Source: Cucumis sativus
Lineage: Eukaryota; Streptophyta; Magnoliopsida; Cucurbitales; Cucurbitaceae
Length of the DNA: 64,000 nt
Direction of reading: 5' to 3'
Assembly: GCF_000004075.3 (NCBI RefSeq)
Contig: NC_026656.2
Location: 23,694,607 to 23,758,606 of the forward strand
The notes under the pieces were generated by a model, which searched no databases, had not been told where the DNA came from, and saw only the letters and a list, made by a program, of their open reading frames with translations. The position numbers were made by a program, and so were the translations under genes. Below, one piece after another: positions 26,428 to 39,633 of this stretch (position 1 is the stretch's first letter; every line of letters begins with the position of its first letter).

Positions 26428-27012
26428 CACACAGTTCAAAAATGTCGGCCAATAAACCTTTTCTTGACATCATAAAGTGAAACGTCTGCATTAGTTTAAA
26501 CCAAGATCGACATTTCACTAATGGTGTCAGAAAAAGATTATTAATCCATAAAATTTATTACTAACCTTCCTAAAATTTATTACTAACCTTCCCCGACGCA
26601 ATCAAAGTGTACGTCGACATTAGTTTATACTACTGTTGACGTTTGTACAGTGACGTCAAGGAAAGGTTAACATTTAAATATTCCTCAATGTCATCCTCCA
26701 ATGCGTTGAGGAAAGCGCGACAGTTACATATTTATTTCAACTTTCCCCGACATTTTTGTCCCCAATATCGAGGAGGGTTTAAGAACAAAATTAATATTTT
26801 ACTTTTCCCTGACGTGTGTCGGGGAAAAGGTAGATGATAAATTTTAAACAATGAAAGGGACGGATCAAGCCTGACATTTTGAATTGTGACATCGAGCTTG
26901 ATCCCCTCTAAGCTGACGCCACATTGCATGCATTGGTATTGGTCCTTTGCATCGATGTTTTGGTTCCCAATGTCCTGTCGCGACATCGAAAATTTCCTAG
27001 TTTCTTGTAGTG
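26428..27012 (+). mobile_element. CACTA-type fragment, right terminus at 27012
   Basis: The right end TTTCTTGTAGTG (27001-27012) is the reverse complement of the canonical CACTACAAGAAA terminus. The 0.5 kb before it is full of short GC-richer words (cccgacg, gtcgacatt, cgacatcg) like CACTA subterminal repeats. The left limit is uncertain; a degenerate cacacagttcaaaaatg at 26,428 is only a candidate. No transposase frame. Confidence 0.62.
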
Positions 27013-28689
27013 AAAGTTTTTCAAAAATTCATTTTGATTAATTTTTGAAGGTTTGTGGCGGTTGTCGAAGTTCGTGGCCAAAAGTTAACCAACGGAGTTG
27101 TTAGAAATGACACTCAATGGATGATCGAAAATGGTCACCAGAGATGGTGTTCAGAGTTAAATAGTTCAATTGATTAAAAACTTAAATTCTTGCTTATGTG
27201 TTGTTTAAAGTTGAGCATGTTGTAAATCATTGTTGGACTTCAAAACAGGTACAATATAATTATATGGGTATTTCAAATTGTACAATTTTTCATTTAAAAG
27301 AAAAAATCTTGACATGCAAAATGTGTCAAGAATTAACTCAGTTGTCAAATTTTAAGCATCAAGAAAAGCTTCCATTTGACAGATAATAGGTGTCAAGATT
27401 AATTATTCTTAATGAATAATACATGTCAAGAACAAAAAAATTTTTGACAAGTAAAACATGTCAACTAATCTCATATTCTTAACGTTTATAAACTGGCAAG
27501 CATACATTTACTTAGGTTTAAAAACTTTTTTAGAAAAAACTCTTATTTTTAACGTTAAATTACTTTACGAATTGAAAAACGAAGTAAATAAATACTTAAC
27601 CGGTAAAAAGCTAAACAAATTTCTACGGTACCGAAAAAGAATTAAAAGACTTGCTGATTTTGAATTGTTTAGAATTAAAAGCTAAACAAACTTTGGGTAT
27701 GGTTGATTTCATAACACCTCACATACTCATACTCAATCTTGTCTGTTTTGAATGCATTATGCATGACAAAAACCAATGAGATAAACTTAACAATCTCAAA
27801 CCCAAAGATAACTTAAGTTTTAGAGCTACCTAACTATAAACAAGTGTTATGATTAGAGGTTAACATGGATGTATGTAGAAAAAAACGTATTTCTTAAGAT
27901 ATTAGTAATTGAAAATGAAATTATATATATATGTTAATTTCTATCCGTTATAGCTTTTATTAACAATAACATTTGTTTACCTAAAATAATGCTGCATAAA
28001 TAGAAAATATTAATCCAAACATATAACATATGTTAACTTAATAAGTGTTAAAATGACTTTACACCTAACTCTTTAATTCTTATAAGAAATGAAAAGTACT
28101 TTAGTTATAGTGACGAAATGAAGTTGGTAAAATATTATTAGGACTATTTTCATTCATTGTAGTTGGTAGGTGCCACCAAAGAAGGCACATCTTTACCATA
28201 AGAAGTGTGGCTATTTTGAAGGTGCAACTATATATTATGAAGATTGAAGTGTAACCCTTTAAGAATGAGGCCTTTTTTTCTCAAATATATTTGATTTCAT
28301 CCAATTTTTAAATTGAGAAATTATGGCAAAAGTGTTGAAATAAATAAAATCATGTTGGTTTCGATTTGGTTTGTGATATTTTAGTTCGTTTTAATTCCAA
28401 AACTTCCCTCTAATTGAAAATCACGTTTAACACCGTATGCACGATTATTCCACATAACCCACACTCTTTGAATGAATCTGTACCCAATTTGTTTCTTTCT
28501 TCTTTCTTCTTTTTCGTTTTTTTGCAAGAACAGAACATTCAGGACTAAATTCGTATAACAAAATAAGAAAAAGTCAATTAAATTCCATTACTTTTTTTTT
28601 TTTTGTAAATTTCATATATGTTCTCGTTGGTTGTGTACTTTTTCACTTCTTTTATTCTTTGTGATATATTCATCTCCTCTTTTACATTT
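27013..28689. other. Spacer with dispersed TTGACA/TGTCAAG words
   Basis: At 27,305-27,465 short words tcttgacat, tgtcaagaa and cttgacaag alternate in both orientations, resembling subterminal binding-site clusters of DNA transposons. The rest is AT-rich. The open frame at 27458-27685 has no recognisable domain. No gene seen. Confidence 0.45.
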
Positions 28690-29240
28690 TCTTTTTTCGG
28701 CATTTTGAGTATAAGATCCGGTTGTTGAAATCTCCTATTCCATTTTCATTATGTTAGGCAAGATGGTTTGAAACTATTTCACGATTGTTTATTTCAATAT
28801 TCCTTTTCATCTTTTTCATTTTCGAAAATATCAAAATCGTTTAAATATCATTTGAAGTTTTTTCGCTATTGTTTATATTTCACTATTGAGATCGCAATGT
28901 GTTTGTTTACGATAAGAATTCTAAATTTCATTTTTATTTTAATTGTTTAGAATATTAGAATATTTTGGTAAGAATTCTATATTTCATTATCAAGACCATT
29001 TCATTTTTGGTAAGAATTCTAAATTGTTCATAAGTTTAGTAACAAATTTTAACATAGAACTATGTACCGTTGCAATTCTAGACGAGTGTATACCAAAATG
29101 TAAACGATATCGTGTATATTGTATTATACAATCGTTAGATTTGATGCTTTTCATGATCATTTACATTGGACTACACGATCATTATCATGATCAACGCGAT
29201 CGTTTAAAGTATACTATTTCACTACACGATCGTCTATCCT
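28690..29240. repeat. Dispersed repeat related to 36.0-36.24 kb
   Basis: The phrases ctatttc-acgattgtt, caatattccttttcatctt, aaaatatcaaaatcgttta and clusters of cgatcgtttaaa parallel 36,060-36,240 in the same order. The element class is not clear. Small open frames at 28768-29314 are AT-rich by-products. Confidence 0.55.
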
Positions 29241-29280
29241 TACATTGTTATTATGATTATGAATTTTTACTTTTTCTTCT

Positions 29281-29560
29281 CACTACAAGAAAAAAATGGT
29301 TTTCCGACGCATAAAACGGACGCTGAGAAAAGTGACGTCAGGAGAAAAAGCTTCTCCCGACGTCGTAGAAGCCAACATTAGGAAAGCCAGGCAATACCGA
29401 CGCCATGTACGACGACGTCGGCATAAGGTAAAATAATTAAAAATAATTCACTTATGCCGACGCTATGCATGGTGACGTCGGCATGAGTTTTACAACGGCA
29501 GACGCGACATCGACATAAGGAAAATGATAAAAATAATTAAAACTTCTTGCGACTCCATGC
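29281..29560 (+). mobile_element. CACTA-type left terminus
   Basis: CACTACAAGAAAAAAATGG at 29281 is a canonical CACTA terminus. It is followed by subterminal words (ccgacgc, gacgtcgg, cccgacgtcg) repeated to about 29,560 in both orientations. No matching right end was found before the P450 gene at 30,484, so this is a truncated or decayed copy. Confidence 0.72.
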
Positions 29561-29971
29561 ATAATGGCATCAAGGTTTGTGAGGAAACTCCTGACGCTTG
29601 TTGGAATGCATCACGAGTTTCTGTTTGAAAACCAATTTTTGGATCTGTTTTACATATATGAAAGCTAGTCGAAAAACAAGAGAGATAGAGATTTCAGGCT
29701 TCTGAAAGAGGAAGAAGATTTTTATCGTCGTCCATCGTCTGATCTTTACCGTCAAACTCCACCTATATACATCGAGAGATCCTCTACAAACTCATTTTCC
29801 TCCACTCCGATCCCGACATCGATTTATGCATGCATCGAAAAAGAATTTCCATACGCATTTTCATATATCTCCCGAGATGCTTTTGTGCGTCGAAAGACTT
29901 CAATTTTCTTGCGTTTTATCATGTATATCTATGTCTATCTCTTGTTATATGTTTGTTATAATCAATTGTAA

Positions 29972-30223
<252 letters not shown>

Positions 30224-30483
30224 TAATTAGTTAAGGGATTTAGATAAGAGGATTTATGGAAATAGTTTGAAAATGAAGAGATTTTATAAGTTAATCCTAA
30301 TTAAGTTAACATGTGAGATGATGAGGCCACGACAAGATCAATTATAATATTGCAAATTGCCACTTGGCAAATTCTTATTGAATAAGTAGCCCCCACATGT
30401 AGGCAAAAGAGGCAGCATATTATGTTCATCAACCCATTAAGAAAGCCAAATTTTCATTGATAACGACTATCAAACAAATTCCA

Positions 30484-32981
30484 ATGGATTTTCTCTCTTC
30501 TTTCTTTCTTCTCTTGCTGGCTTTCCTTTTACTTCAACAACTCAGAACCCGCCGGAGAAATCTGCCTCCCAGCCCACCCTCCTTTCCGATTATTGGTCAT
30601 CTCCATCTCCTACAACGCCCAACCCACCGGAACTTCCAAAACATCGCTGCCAAATACGGACCCATTTTCACTCTCCGATTCGGATCTCACCTTGCTGTCA
30701 TAGTCTCTTCACTCCAAATAGCCCAAGAATGCTTCACCAAACACGATCTCATATTCGCCAACCGCCCGCGTTTGCTGAGCGGAAAATACCTCGGCTACAG
30801 CTGGACCACCATGGCTGCCGCCTCTTACGGCGACCATTGGCGGAACCTCCGCCGCCTCGCCGCCATGGAGATCTTCTCCCCGACGCGCCTCAACGCGTCT
30901 CTCGCCTTCCGGAAGGATGAAATCCAGCGATTGTTGGTCAAACTCCATTCGGAATCATTCGCCAAGGTGGAGTTGACACCCATGTTTTCGGAACTGAGTT
31001 TCAACATCGTGATGAGGGTCGTGGCCGGAAAGAGGTACTACGGGGAGAAGGTTTCCGATGATGCGGAAGCGAGGAAGTTCAGAGAGCTTATGGATGAGGT
31101 TTCGCGTCAGGGAGGAACTTCGCAGTGGGTGGATTTCATGCCGATTATGAAATGGATTGGGTTTGGTGGATATGAGAAGATTTTGGCCAAATCGGCAATA
31201 TGGGCCGATCGATTTGTCCAGGAATTGGTTGATGAACATCGGAATAAGAAAGTATTGGGAAGAGAAGAACAGAGTTCTCTGCTTCATCGGCTTCTGGAAT
31301 TACAGCTCTCGCAACCGGAATATTACACCGATCAGATCATCAAAGGGCTTGTTCTGGTTAGTAATCCAACCTCTTCTTGTTTAATCTAATCGGATTTTGC
31401 TTTTCAGTGTGGGAGACTGAAATAGAGTTGATCTAACTTGAATATTGTTAAGCAAATGGAGAACGGAAGAGTTTGGTTGATTTCACTTACTTTATGAACT
31501 AATCAAAAGTAAAAATGCTCACTTTTAATCTTTCTTCTTTCCTGGACGAACTTCCGAAACTCTGTCTTTTTGTCCTCTTTCCTTCTTCTGTTTCTTCTCC
31601 AACGCAACCAACTTTGGTAAAACTGTTATTTTCTTCCCTTTTTTTCATTCTCTTTTCTTCTTCTCCGGTGTGACCAACTTTATCGCAAACCACACACCAC
31701 AACTACGGGTGTGAGAGAGGAGTGGAGAGTGATCTGTGACTGAGGAAAGGGAGAGAGAGCGAAAGAAAGAATGAGAAAGAGGTAGATGAGCCTTTCATGG
31801 GCTGAGTATATTTTGTTAATTTCACCAAAGTCCCTTCCCATCAAGTTTCTCCGCTGCTAAGTTGTTTTGCTCTCAATAATTTCAATAACTATACTTTATT
31901 TCTTTCTAATTGGAATATTGCACTTCATTTACTATGAAAAGTTCACACAATTTCATCATAAATTTATTTTAAACAGATTCTATTTTGTATAAAAATGAGT
32001 TTTTCTTACCGACGGCCCAAAATGTCGGAAACAAAGTTTCAGAAAGGGAGCGGATTCCGTTTTAGGCCAAATATTGTATTAAATGGACGATTATCTCTAT
32101 AGCAATCGTTTTAAACTTTTATAAATAAGGATTGAGTCATCAAGAGGAACCCATTTTAATATTAAAAAGAACTAAAATGGACATTTCAAAATTGAGGAAC
32201 TAGAATGTATAGAAGTTAAAAAGTACAAACGAAAATAAAAAAATTTGAAAAGACAAAATTGAACCAAAGCAAAACACAATGTTTTATCCAAGTCTTACTA
32301 TTTTGTGCTGCTTTGGTTTTCAAGTATTATATTAAAAAAGACGTTGTTGTGTAGGTTTTGTTGCGTGCGGGAATAGACACGTCATCTGTGACCTTGGACT
32401 GGGCAATGACTGAACTACTCAACCATCCGGAGGTATTAGCCAAAGCCAAAGCTGAGATAGACACCAAGATCGGTCAAGATCGTACCGTTGAGGAAACAGA
32501 TGTCGCCAACCTCAACTACCTTCAAGCCATTATTTCTGAAACCTTTCGTTTGCACCCTCCAGCCCCGATGCTTCTCACACACTATTCCTCTGACGACTGC
32601 GTTGTCGCAGGCTACAACATTCCACGTGGGACGATGTTGTTGGTCAATGCTTCAGCAATTCACAGAGACCCGAAGTCGTGGGATGACCCAACTAGTTTTC
32701 GACCAGAGAGATTCTTGGGAGCAGGGAATGAGTTACAGACCAACAAACTCATTCCTTTTGGAGTTGGAAGGAGGGCTTGTCCTGGAGAAATTATGGGTTT
32801 ACGTGTTGTAGGATTGACTTTGGGTCTATTGATTCAATGCTATGAGTGGAAAAAACATGGATATGATAACGTAGACACGACTGAATATGGAGGTATCACC
32901 ATTCTCAAAGTGAAGCCTGTGGAGACCATGTGTAAACCTCGTCCAGTTATGGCAAAACTTCTATCAAATAGTTTGGACTAA
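30484..32981 (+). CDS. CYP81-like cytochrome P450, copy C
   Basis: Exons 30484-31356 and 32355-32981 join in phase 0 across a 998-bp intron (CTG|GTTAGT ... GTGTAG|GTT), encoding 499 residues. The start is the ATG of MDFLSSFFLLLLAFLLL, a clear membrane anchor; the frame extends upstream but has no earlier ATG. Motifs are LPPSPPSFPIIGHLHLL, AGIDTSS (I-helix, about 296-302), ETFR (353-356), PERF (408-411) and FGVGRRACPG with Cys433. It is clearly more diverged than copies A and B and its first exon is richer in GC. One oddity is NASAIHRDP where A and B have NAWAIHRD, a tryptophan-to-serine change before the conserved HRD. The intron carries no protein motif. A microsomal monooxygenase is expected; the substrate is unknown. 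Its last 93 bp recur inverted at 39,634. Confidence 0.92.
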
Positions 32982-33020
32982 GTCTTACAAGCGTGTGGTT
33001 ACAGCCTTTGTTATATTTAG

Positions 33021-33583
33021 AGCTTGAATAAATAATGTGATTTGAATGTTCTCAAGCTTTTATGTATATAATATATAATCAGAACTTAAATATATAAATC
33101 TACCTTCAGCAAACAGTAAAAATAAAAAAATAATGTTCTCAAGCTTTTATATATTTATATTTGTGTATTATATGCATACACATTAAAAACTTTAAATATC
33201 TCCTTAAAAACTTTTATCTAAAATTATCTATCAAATCAATGTTCTACAATAATTAAAAAATAGCCTAAAATGATTTAAAGAAAAAAACGTGAAATATAAA
33301 AACTAAAATAAAATAGCACTAAACCAAAAACCTTTCACAATCAAATTACCTTCCAGAAACCTTTACACAAAGGTAGAAAATATGTCCATTTCAATTTAGA
33401 TTTCAATATGAAATCCAGTAAGAACTAAACGGCCAATGCTAGTTCAATTCAAACGACAACAATACAGCAAATTTGTGTCTACATATTACAAACTATCCTT
33501 GAACATTAAAGCTCGAAATCGAGTTCGTTTTGTATGTCAAGTGTATACAAAATCATCAGCCATATTATATCATTTCTGCATGG
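33021..33583. other. Convergent spacer between P450 copy C and the MEE59-like gene
   Basis: AT-rich 3' flanks of two convergent genes. The phrase atgttctcaagcttttat occurs twice (about 33,046 and 33,133). The plus-strand frame at 33436-33627 is unsupported. Confidence 0.5.
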
Positions 33584-35175
33584 TTAGAGAGAGGAACCTT
33601 CGCTTCGATTTGGCTTTTGAGATCTGAAGATGGAACTGCGATCATCAAATTTTGGGAGCCAGTCGTTAGTTGCAGGATTGCCTTTGTAGCCACCATGAAG
33701 ATGAACCCTCCCATTTGCAACATCATTAATAAACTCTTGAGTTTTTTTCTGATTATGGACTCCATTTTCTCCTCCTTCATTTCCTACTTGTATGAACCCA
33801 CTCCCTGTCTACTCCCTCCAAAATCGTCACCAAAATCAATAATAATAACAAAGAATTAACTCTCATAGTTATTAAGATTTACCTTTTTATAAAATCAAAC
33901 GTTTTTACAATAAAGTTGATGAAAACTTTTCGATGAAGAACTTAGGACTTGGGACTTCTTGGGAAGACTGAAATGTAAGAGGTTAATCGTAATGTTGACA
34001 AAAGAAGGAGACACTAAGTTTCTTTAGAAAATTTACAAAGAATGAACACTTTTGAAAAGAATATTTTGTTTACTCTAACACTCTGTTCACTTTCACTCAA
34101 AGTTTAGTAACTCTCTCTCTCTTCATCTCCTTGTTACTTTGCTTGCTTACGTTTTTTGGTTCACAAAGGAGGATCACACCTTCTTTTTATAGAAATGAAA
34201 TATTTGGAGCCCAAGCTCTAAAGGAATTCATAATTCTATTGAATCCCTTAACCTAAATAAGATCTATTATATTTCACACTTTTTCTTTTAGATATTTATT
34301 TACATCTTTCAACATAATTTTAGAAATTTAATCTACCCATTTAATATTTATGTTTAGATTGATAGTCTTTAATTCTTACACTCCTTTCTCACCACTTTTC
34401 AATAATCCTCAATACGTTCTATTAGTAAGAATGATTTTTCCAAACATCTCCGAACCTTAATGATAAGATATTGTTCAACGTGGTCATATACATCCCCAGC
34501 TTTACTTTTGTTTTCCTCCAAAATAGATAGATTGTCCCACCTAATATATTATGATCATCCTCTTATCTGAGCGACGTGAGATTTTGGTAGTATTCCCTAA
34601 CCCATTCCAACCTCCCAAACAGGTCTTTGATGGTAATAGGTTTCACAGCTAGCATATCAGATATAATCTAATTTAAACTTAAAACAAATCACCATCCTCA
34701 ATAAACACCAAAAAAAAAAAAAAAAAAAAAAAAAATGCGGAAGAGAAAGAGAAACCTTATGATGACGTTTTTCAATCGAATCCAACTCCTTGTAATATTC
34801 TGTCTCCACATAGTCCTCCTGCACCAAACAATCCCCAACTCCCAAGCGAAAAGCCTGTAAAAATTCTTCAAAAGTTCATGCCCAGATCACGATTCTCGAA
34901 GAAAAAACCAAATGTAACGAATGGAGGAATAGTACATGAGATTTCGACTGGAGATTTCTGAGCTTATCAAGCTCCGGAATTGCCTTTTTTGAGGTGAATC
35001 CAGATGGGTATTGAGTCAAGGGATCGGATTCGCTCCGGCTCGGTTTCATCGGCCGCTTGGGGGCGATGGAATCAAACTGGGCTCTGATGTGATCAGTGAT
35101 TCGCATCTGTTCCTCGTTGTCCAACACGACGTCGCTCCGGCTTGGCTTGGTCGCAGTGCACCGCGGCGCCGCCAT
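33584..35175 (-). CDS. MEE59: MEE59-like small protein, three exons
   Basis: Minus-strand exons 35175-34936, 34854-34756 and 33808-33584 join in phase 0 to give 187 residues. The evidence is conserved blocks rather than length: EEQMRITDHIRAQFDSIAPKR in exon 1, EDYVETEYYKELDSIEKRHH in exon 2, TGSGFIQVGNEGG and GYKGNPATNDWLPKF in exon 3. These fit the plant-specific family named after Arabidopsis MATERNAL EFFECT EMBRYO ARREST 59, a protein of unknown biochemical role; the name comes from memory of the family. No signal peptide or membrane segment is seen. Intron 2 is 947 bp and opens with a long pyrimidine tract (poly-A at 34710-34735 on the plus strand). Its donor GTTTCT and the first donor GTACTA are weak, so cDNA support would matter. 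No single long open frame shows this gene. Confidence 0.78.
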
Positions 35176-35237
35176 GGAGTTGGTTCTGGTCTAGTTTGGT
35201 TGTTGAATTTGATTGTGTTTGGCGGTGGTTTAAATAA

Positions 35238-35246
35238 TATTATATA
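35238..35246 (-). promoter_or_regulatory. Probable TATA box of the MEE59-like gene
   Basis: On the minus strand ctatataatatt lies about 63-71 bp upstream of the ATG at 35175, a fitting distance for a TATA element with a short leader. Inferred only. Confidence 0.45.
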
Positions 35247-35444
35247 GTGGGGACAAAAGCCATGGACGTCCAAAGTTTGAAAGTGAGTGTTTCTGTCTTG
35301 GATTTGGATAGGAATGCGAGATTTTGATGGGCTTCCCATAAAACCAATAAAAATAATTGAGACAGAATAGAAGAAACTACGCTTTTTTTTTCTCCAATAA
35401 TTTCTTAATGAGTTGTATCTATTTGTTGTAGTTTGAAATGTGTT

Positions 35445-35850
35445 CAGATTTACTTAGGAATGTTATATAATGGATGGTGATATATTATAATATAAATTTT
35501 ATTATATAAATTTAATTTTAGATAGAGTTCAAAATAACTAATTTAATGAGTTCTTAAATTCATATTATTAAAAAGATAAGTTAAAATTTAATGAGTATAT
35601 GTCATACATTAAAACTATAGGTTAATTTGAGAAATTTATATATGAATATGACTCAAATTTGGTTTAAATTAAATATAAGATATTTAGGAGAATTAATTAA
35701 TAGTTTTAGTTTAATTCTATTTATTTAATTTAATTAACTAAATTAAAAACGAGAGATATTCATGTAAATAAATTATTGATTAAATCTAATTTAATTATTT
35801 GATTATTTATTTATTTATTGGATAGTTCACATAAATGTAACGAAAACCTA
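35445..35850 (+). mobile_element. LTR fragment related to 10.0-10.4 kb
   Basis: Parallel phrases in the same order as 10,005-10,400: atggtgatatattataatat, aaatttaattttagata, gaatatgactcaaatttg, attaaatataagatattta, gagaattaattaatagttt. Diverged and truncated at both ends. Confidence 0.65.
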
Positions 35851-36059
35851 AAATTATTTATGGTCCGTGTAACAGAAAGTAAAAACCCATGAAGTTACCA
35901 TTGTCTTTTCGTAAATTCCAAATTTGTCCTTGAATATTGTAGATGATTCGTCAGTTCTTTTTTTCTTCTTCTTTATGATTTATTCATCTTCTTTGCGATT
36001 TCTTCATCTTCTCGTCCAAATTTTCTTTCTTCTATTTTTAAACAATTTATTTTTCGATT

Positions 36060-36240
36060 TAAATCTTCTATTTCATCTTCATCATTTTCGACAAGATTCA
36101 TTAAAGCTATTTCATAATTGTTTCAATATTCTTCTTCATCTTATCATATTTGAGAATATCAAGATCGTTTACCTATCTTTTTAAATTATCAACACAATCG
36201 TTTACCATGGTCAAAATGATCGTTTAAATTTAATTTAGGG
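36060..36240. repeat. Second copy of the 28.7-kb dispersed repeat
   Basis: Shares tttcatcttcatcattttcg-like, aattgtttcaatattcttcttcatctt, gagaatatcaagatcgttta and gatcgtttaaat words with 28,737-28,870. It lies just after the LTR fragment. Confidence 0.55.
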
Positions 36241-37975
36241 TTGTTTAATAAGAAATTTTAGACCAATCACAACTTGCCACGTCATTTACCAAATTAATGA
36301 TGAAAAACATATATAATTGAATTTGAGAATAATTAAAAGTTGACATGTGTCCCAAATTGAAATTGAAGACATAAATTGGTCAATTATGATGATGTTACGT
36401 GTTTTTATCATGATCATTGGATCAAGTTAATTAAGTATTATTTATTTGGGTTAAAATTCAATTGAGCCAAAAAAACTAAGCTTAATTTAACTTAAATAAT
36501 AAATATGATTCAAATCCACGTAGTTGAGCCCATGAGTCTTGTTTATGCATGAACTAACAAAGCTTAATCCCATAAAGCTCATCAGAGAACTCTATAAAGA
36601 GAGGAGTTCTCTTCATATGCGGGGACATAATAAATATTTACTACAAAAGGTCAGAGAATTCTTCCAAAAACCACAATACTCCTTAACTCTTAAAGTCAAC
36701 CACCCTTGAAATTGAAATATTTTTTAACATCACATGTTCCGCTTCCTGAAATTAAGCGTAAACATTCATCAGAAAGAGAATCAAAGGATTAAATACTAGA
36801 TAACGAATTGCATCGTATCATAATCCATATCAACCCAAGTTCAACTCCACGAATTAAATTTCTCTTCAAATCGCGTATAAACAAAGATTTTTTTGTTAAT
36901 CAAGAGCAATTAGAGTAAAATTTTTATCTGAGTTTTTATTGTGCATGTCTAATTTTCTATCACATCAAACTCACAATAAGCTTTTTTTTATGTACTAGAA
37001 AATTGAAATATAATGACACCAAATATGTGTTACCAACAGTTGCCATGACACATATTTTGTGTCTTTGAAACCCTTGTAAAGATAGGACATTTAATTACAC
37101 ATCACTAAAGCGTCGTATATTACTTAAACAACATTTGATTTGATGTCAATAATCAATTTCTCTTGCTATTTACCATCTGTCACTATTAAGTGGTAATTAG
37201 ATAATTCTACATTTTTTCTGGTGAAAAAAAATCCAATTTCAAGTTGTCATGCTTTCGTTTCGGGATAATCGGGCTGCCCTCTAGCCTTTCTATTCCACCG
37301 TTTCTTGTAATCACTTTTTATTATTAATGAAGTGGGGCTAATGCTGATGCTTTGAAATGTCCTCCATGTGGAGATATCCTTGCATCAGCTATCCCAAACT
37401 ATCCTTATAAAAGACAAAAAAGTTGTGGTCAGATGTGTTTAATGTAATAAATCCAACTGCGGCAACAATGAGGATGGGTTGTGTGATGGTGGCTGATGGA
37501 AAGAGTGACAGTAGTAAGGGAAAGAAAGGAAACAAAAAAGACTCGCGAATTTGATGAAGATCTAAAATTAGCGGTGGAAGAACGAACGATCGGCAAATTC
37601 ATTGATCTTGGCCGGTGGATGGGGCGGCTTCCATGCCAAAAGGTGGGGAAATGGGATGGTGAGGCCTATTTTGGGAGATGGTGAACTTTTAACTTGGGGT
37701 TTATTTTACTTACTCTATTTTGATTTAATGAAAAGATAAATTAATGATAATTAATAGGTAAACAATGACGTTTAAAAATTTTAGTTGTTTAGTGACAGTT
37801 AAAAAATGTCAAGAAAAAGCATGAATCCCAAAGTTCCATATTTTCATGCAAAAAAAGTACGCCTTTTTTTTTTATTAATGACACATATTCCCCCGAAACC
37901 TGTTTCCATTATTGAAGTTCCAAATTGTAGTAGTGATGGTCCACCTTCAGCACTAGTTGACGTTTACCAACATTC
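36241..37975. other. AT-rich spacer
   Basis: No family motif recognised. The frame at 37496-37684 is short, lysine and arginine rich, and has no support as a gene. Confidence 0.45.
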
Positions 37976-38410
37976 TTATGGTAAACCTCTCACTAACTCC
38001 TCACAAGGTAGGATAGTATCGACAATACTTCGACATTTGACAAAGGCAAACTGATTTAGACTAATCAAATAATTAAGGATCGGAACTTGCACATAAAACC
38101 AATTCACAATAATCTTCCTAATGCACTTATACAAAACATTACAACAAGAAATTGGCCTCAAGTCTCCAAGGATCTATAGGCCACTACATTTAGAAACCAT
38201 TGTGATTAATATATATCACATTTATACTTAGGGGAAAGGGAAAAAAAAGTACAAAAACATTCAAGACCACATCACAAAATTCCTGCCCAACACGGCATTT
38301 CAAGCAGATATTCATAGAAACTCAAAAAGTAACCATCAGGACTAGTAATCTTCCTACTCTCCATCGAAAATATAATAGACACCCAAACCTCATAATTAGT
38401 AATGGGCTGA
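37976..38410 (-). mobile_element. LINE reverse transcriptase fragment
   Basis: On the minus strand 38161-37976 reads RPISCCNVLYKCIRKIIVNW then LNQFAFVKCRSIVDTILPCE and ELVRG, the conserved start of a plant LINE (L1-type) RT domain. Upstream, to about 38,410, SPDGY-like sequence in shifted frames continues the match. No catalytic box, endonuclease domain or poly-A tail is present, so it is dead. Confidence 0.82.
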
Positions 38411-39633
38411 CACAAAACCTTACTATACCCCTTAGGCTAAGTGAAGTCTACAATATCTAATATCCCTATAATAATCCAATATAAAATAAAGTTGGAATTA
38501 ATATAATCTCTCTTTTAAAAAAAAACAATCAACTGATATGATATGTAGTTAAATTTAAAGTTTGGAATTGAGTAATCTCTCCATTTAAATAATTTTAATG
38601 AGGTGGCATACACTTTGATAATATTCGATCGTTTAATTAATTTATGATTGAACATTCGTACTAATTATCATTTGTTATCCTCCATCAATTTTGTCACGTT
38701 GTTTGTTAAGTATAATAGAGTGTGTGCATTCGAGAATTAGACCCTCATAATTAATCGTTAGGTCATATAGAATATCAAAATCGAGTGTTATGATTGCTTG
38801 ACATCAAATTTGTCATTTATTAATCAGAAAGGATATAATTATGGAAAAAACTTCAAAAGTATAAGGAACTTAATACTGAGGATTTTAAAAGAAATGTTAT
38901 AGATTGGAATAAGAAAGTTGGTATAATCATTGAGCGATCGTTAATTATTCAAAGTTTTGAAAAACGCAAAGACTTGATTTTTCCCATTCTTTAAAATTGA
39001 AGACATGCTTTCCAATAACTTCATTGAACTTGACCTGTGCATTGGTCACTTGTGGGTCAACCTATAAAAGCTACAACCAACATTGCATACCTTGAAGATA
39101 AGAGTGGAAAGAGAAAATACCTCAAAAGTTTTGTTTGGTAGTACAGTGATATTCAATAAAATAAGCCCTCACCTTTAACTTTCAAAAAAGATTGAACTTT
39201 GATATGATATACATTTTCACAAAGCCCACTTATAGAATGGAACCCCCTAAATTTCAATTATTAACTTATGGTGGAAGTGAGTTAAACTAAGTAGAAAAAC
39301 CCATAAACAATTACTAAAGAGGTAAATAAGATCTGTTTATGGACTTACAACTTGGTTCAATTTCTTATGATTATTTTGCTTTCAATCTAACATTTAAAAA
39401 AAAAAAACTATAGTAAATTTAACACTCTCCTAACACATACAAATTTGTAAAATACCCAAAAGAAAAAAGTACACATAAATATTAATTGAAGGACGTGATA
39501 CATTGAAAAGATTAGAACACATAAGACCTTTTGGTTTAATGCTATGTTAAATTATATTGCTTATAAATTCAAAACCTCAAGTAGATGAGTTTGGTTAAAC
39601 GCTTGTAAGACTTAGTCCAAACTTAGTCCAAAC
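38411..39633. other. Spacer upstream of the receptor kinase
   Basis: AT-rich, nothing recognised except 39,600-39,622, which partly duplicates the cgcttgtaagacttagtcc word of the adjacent P450 fragment. Confidence 0.5.

Noticed and set aside
31990..32080. ccgacgg...tgtcggaa words in the copy C intron as a further CACTA terminus
   Set aside because: No CACTA end or subterminal cluster is present; too little to call.
34710..34735. Poly-A run as the tail of a retroposed gene
   Set aside because: It lies within intron 2 of the minus-strand MEE59-like gene, directly after the donor, and no retroposed coding sequence or target duplication precedes it.
37496..37684. 62-codon charged frame (MERVTVVRERKETKK...)
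   Set aside because: Low-complexity, no family resemblance, no promoter or splice partners.
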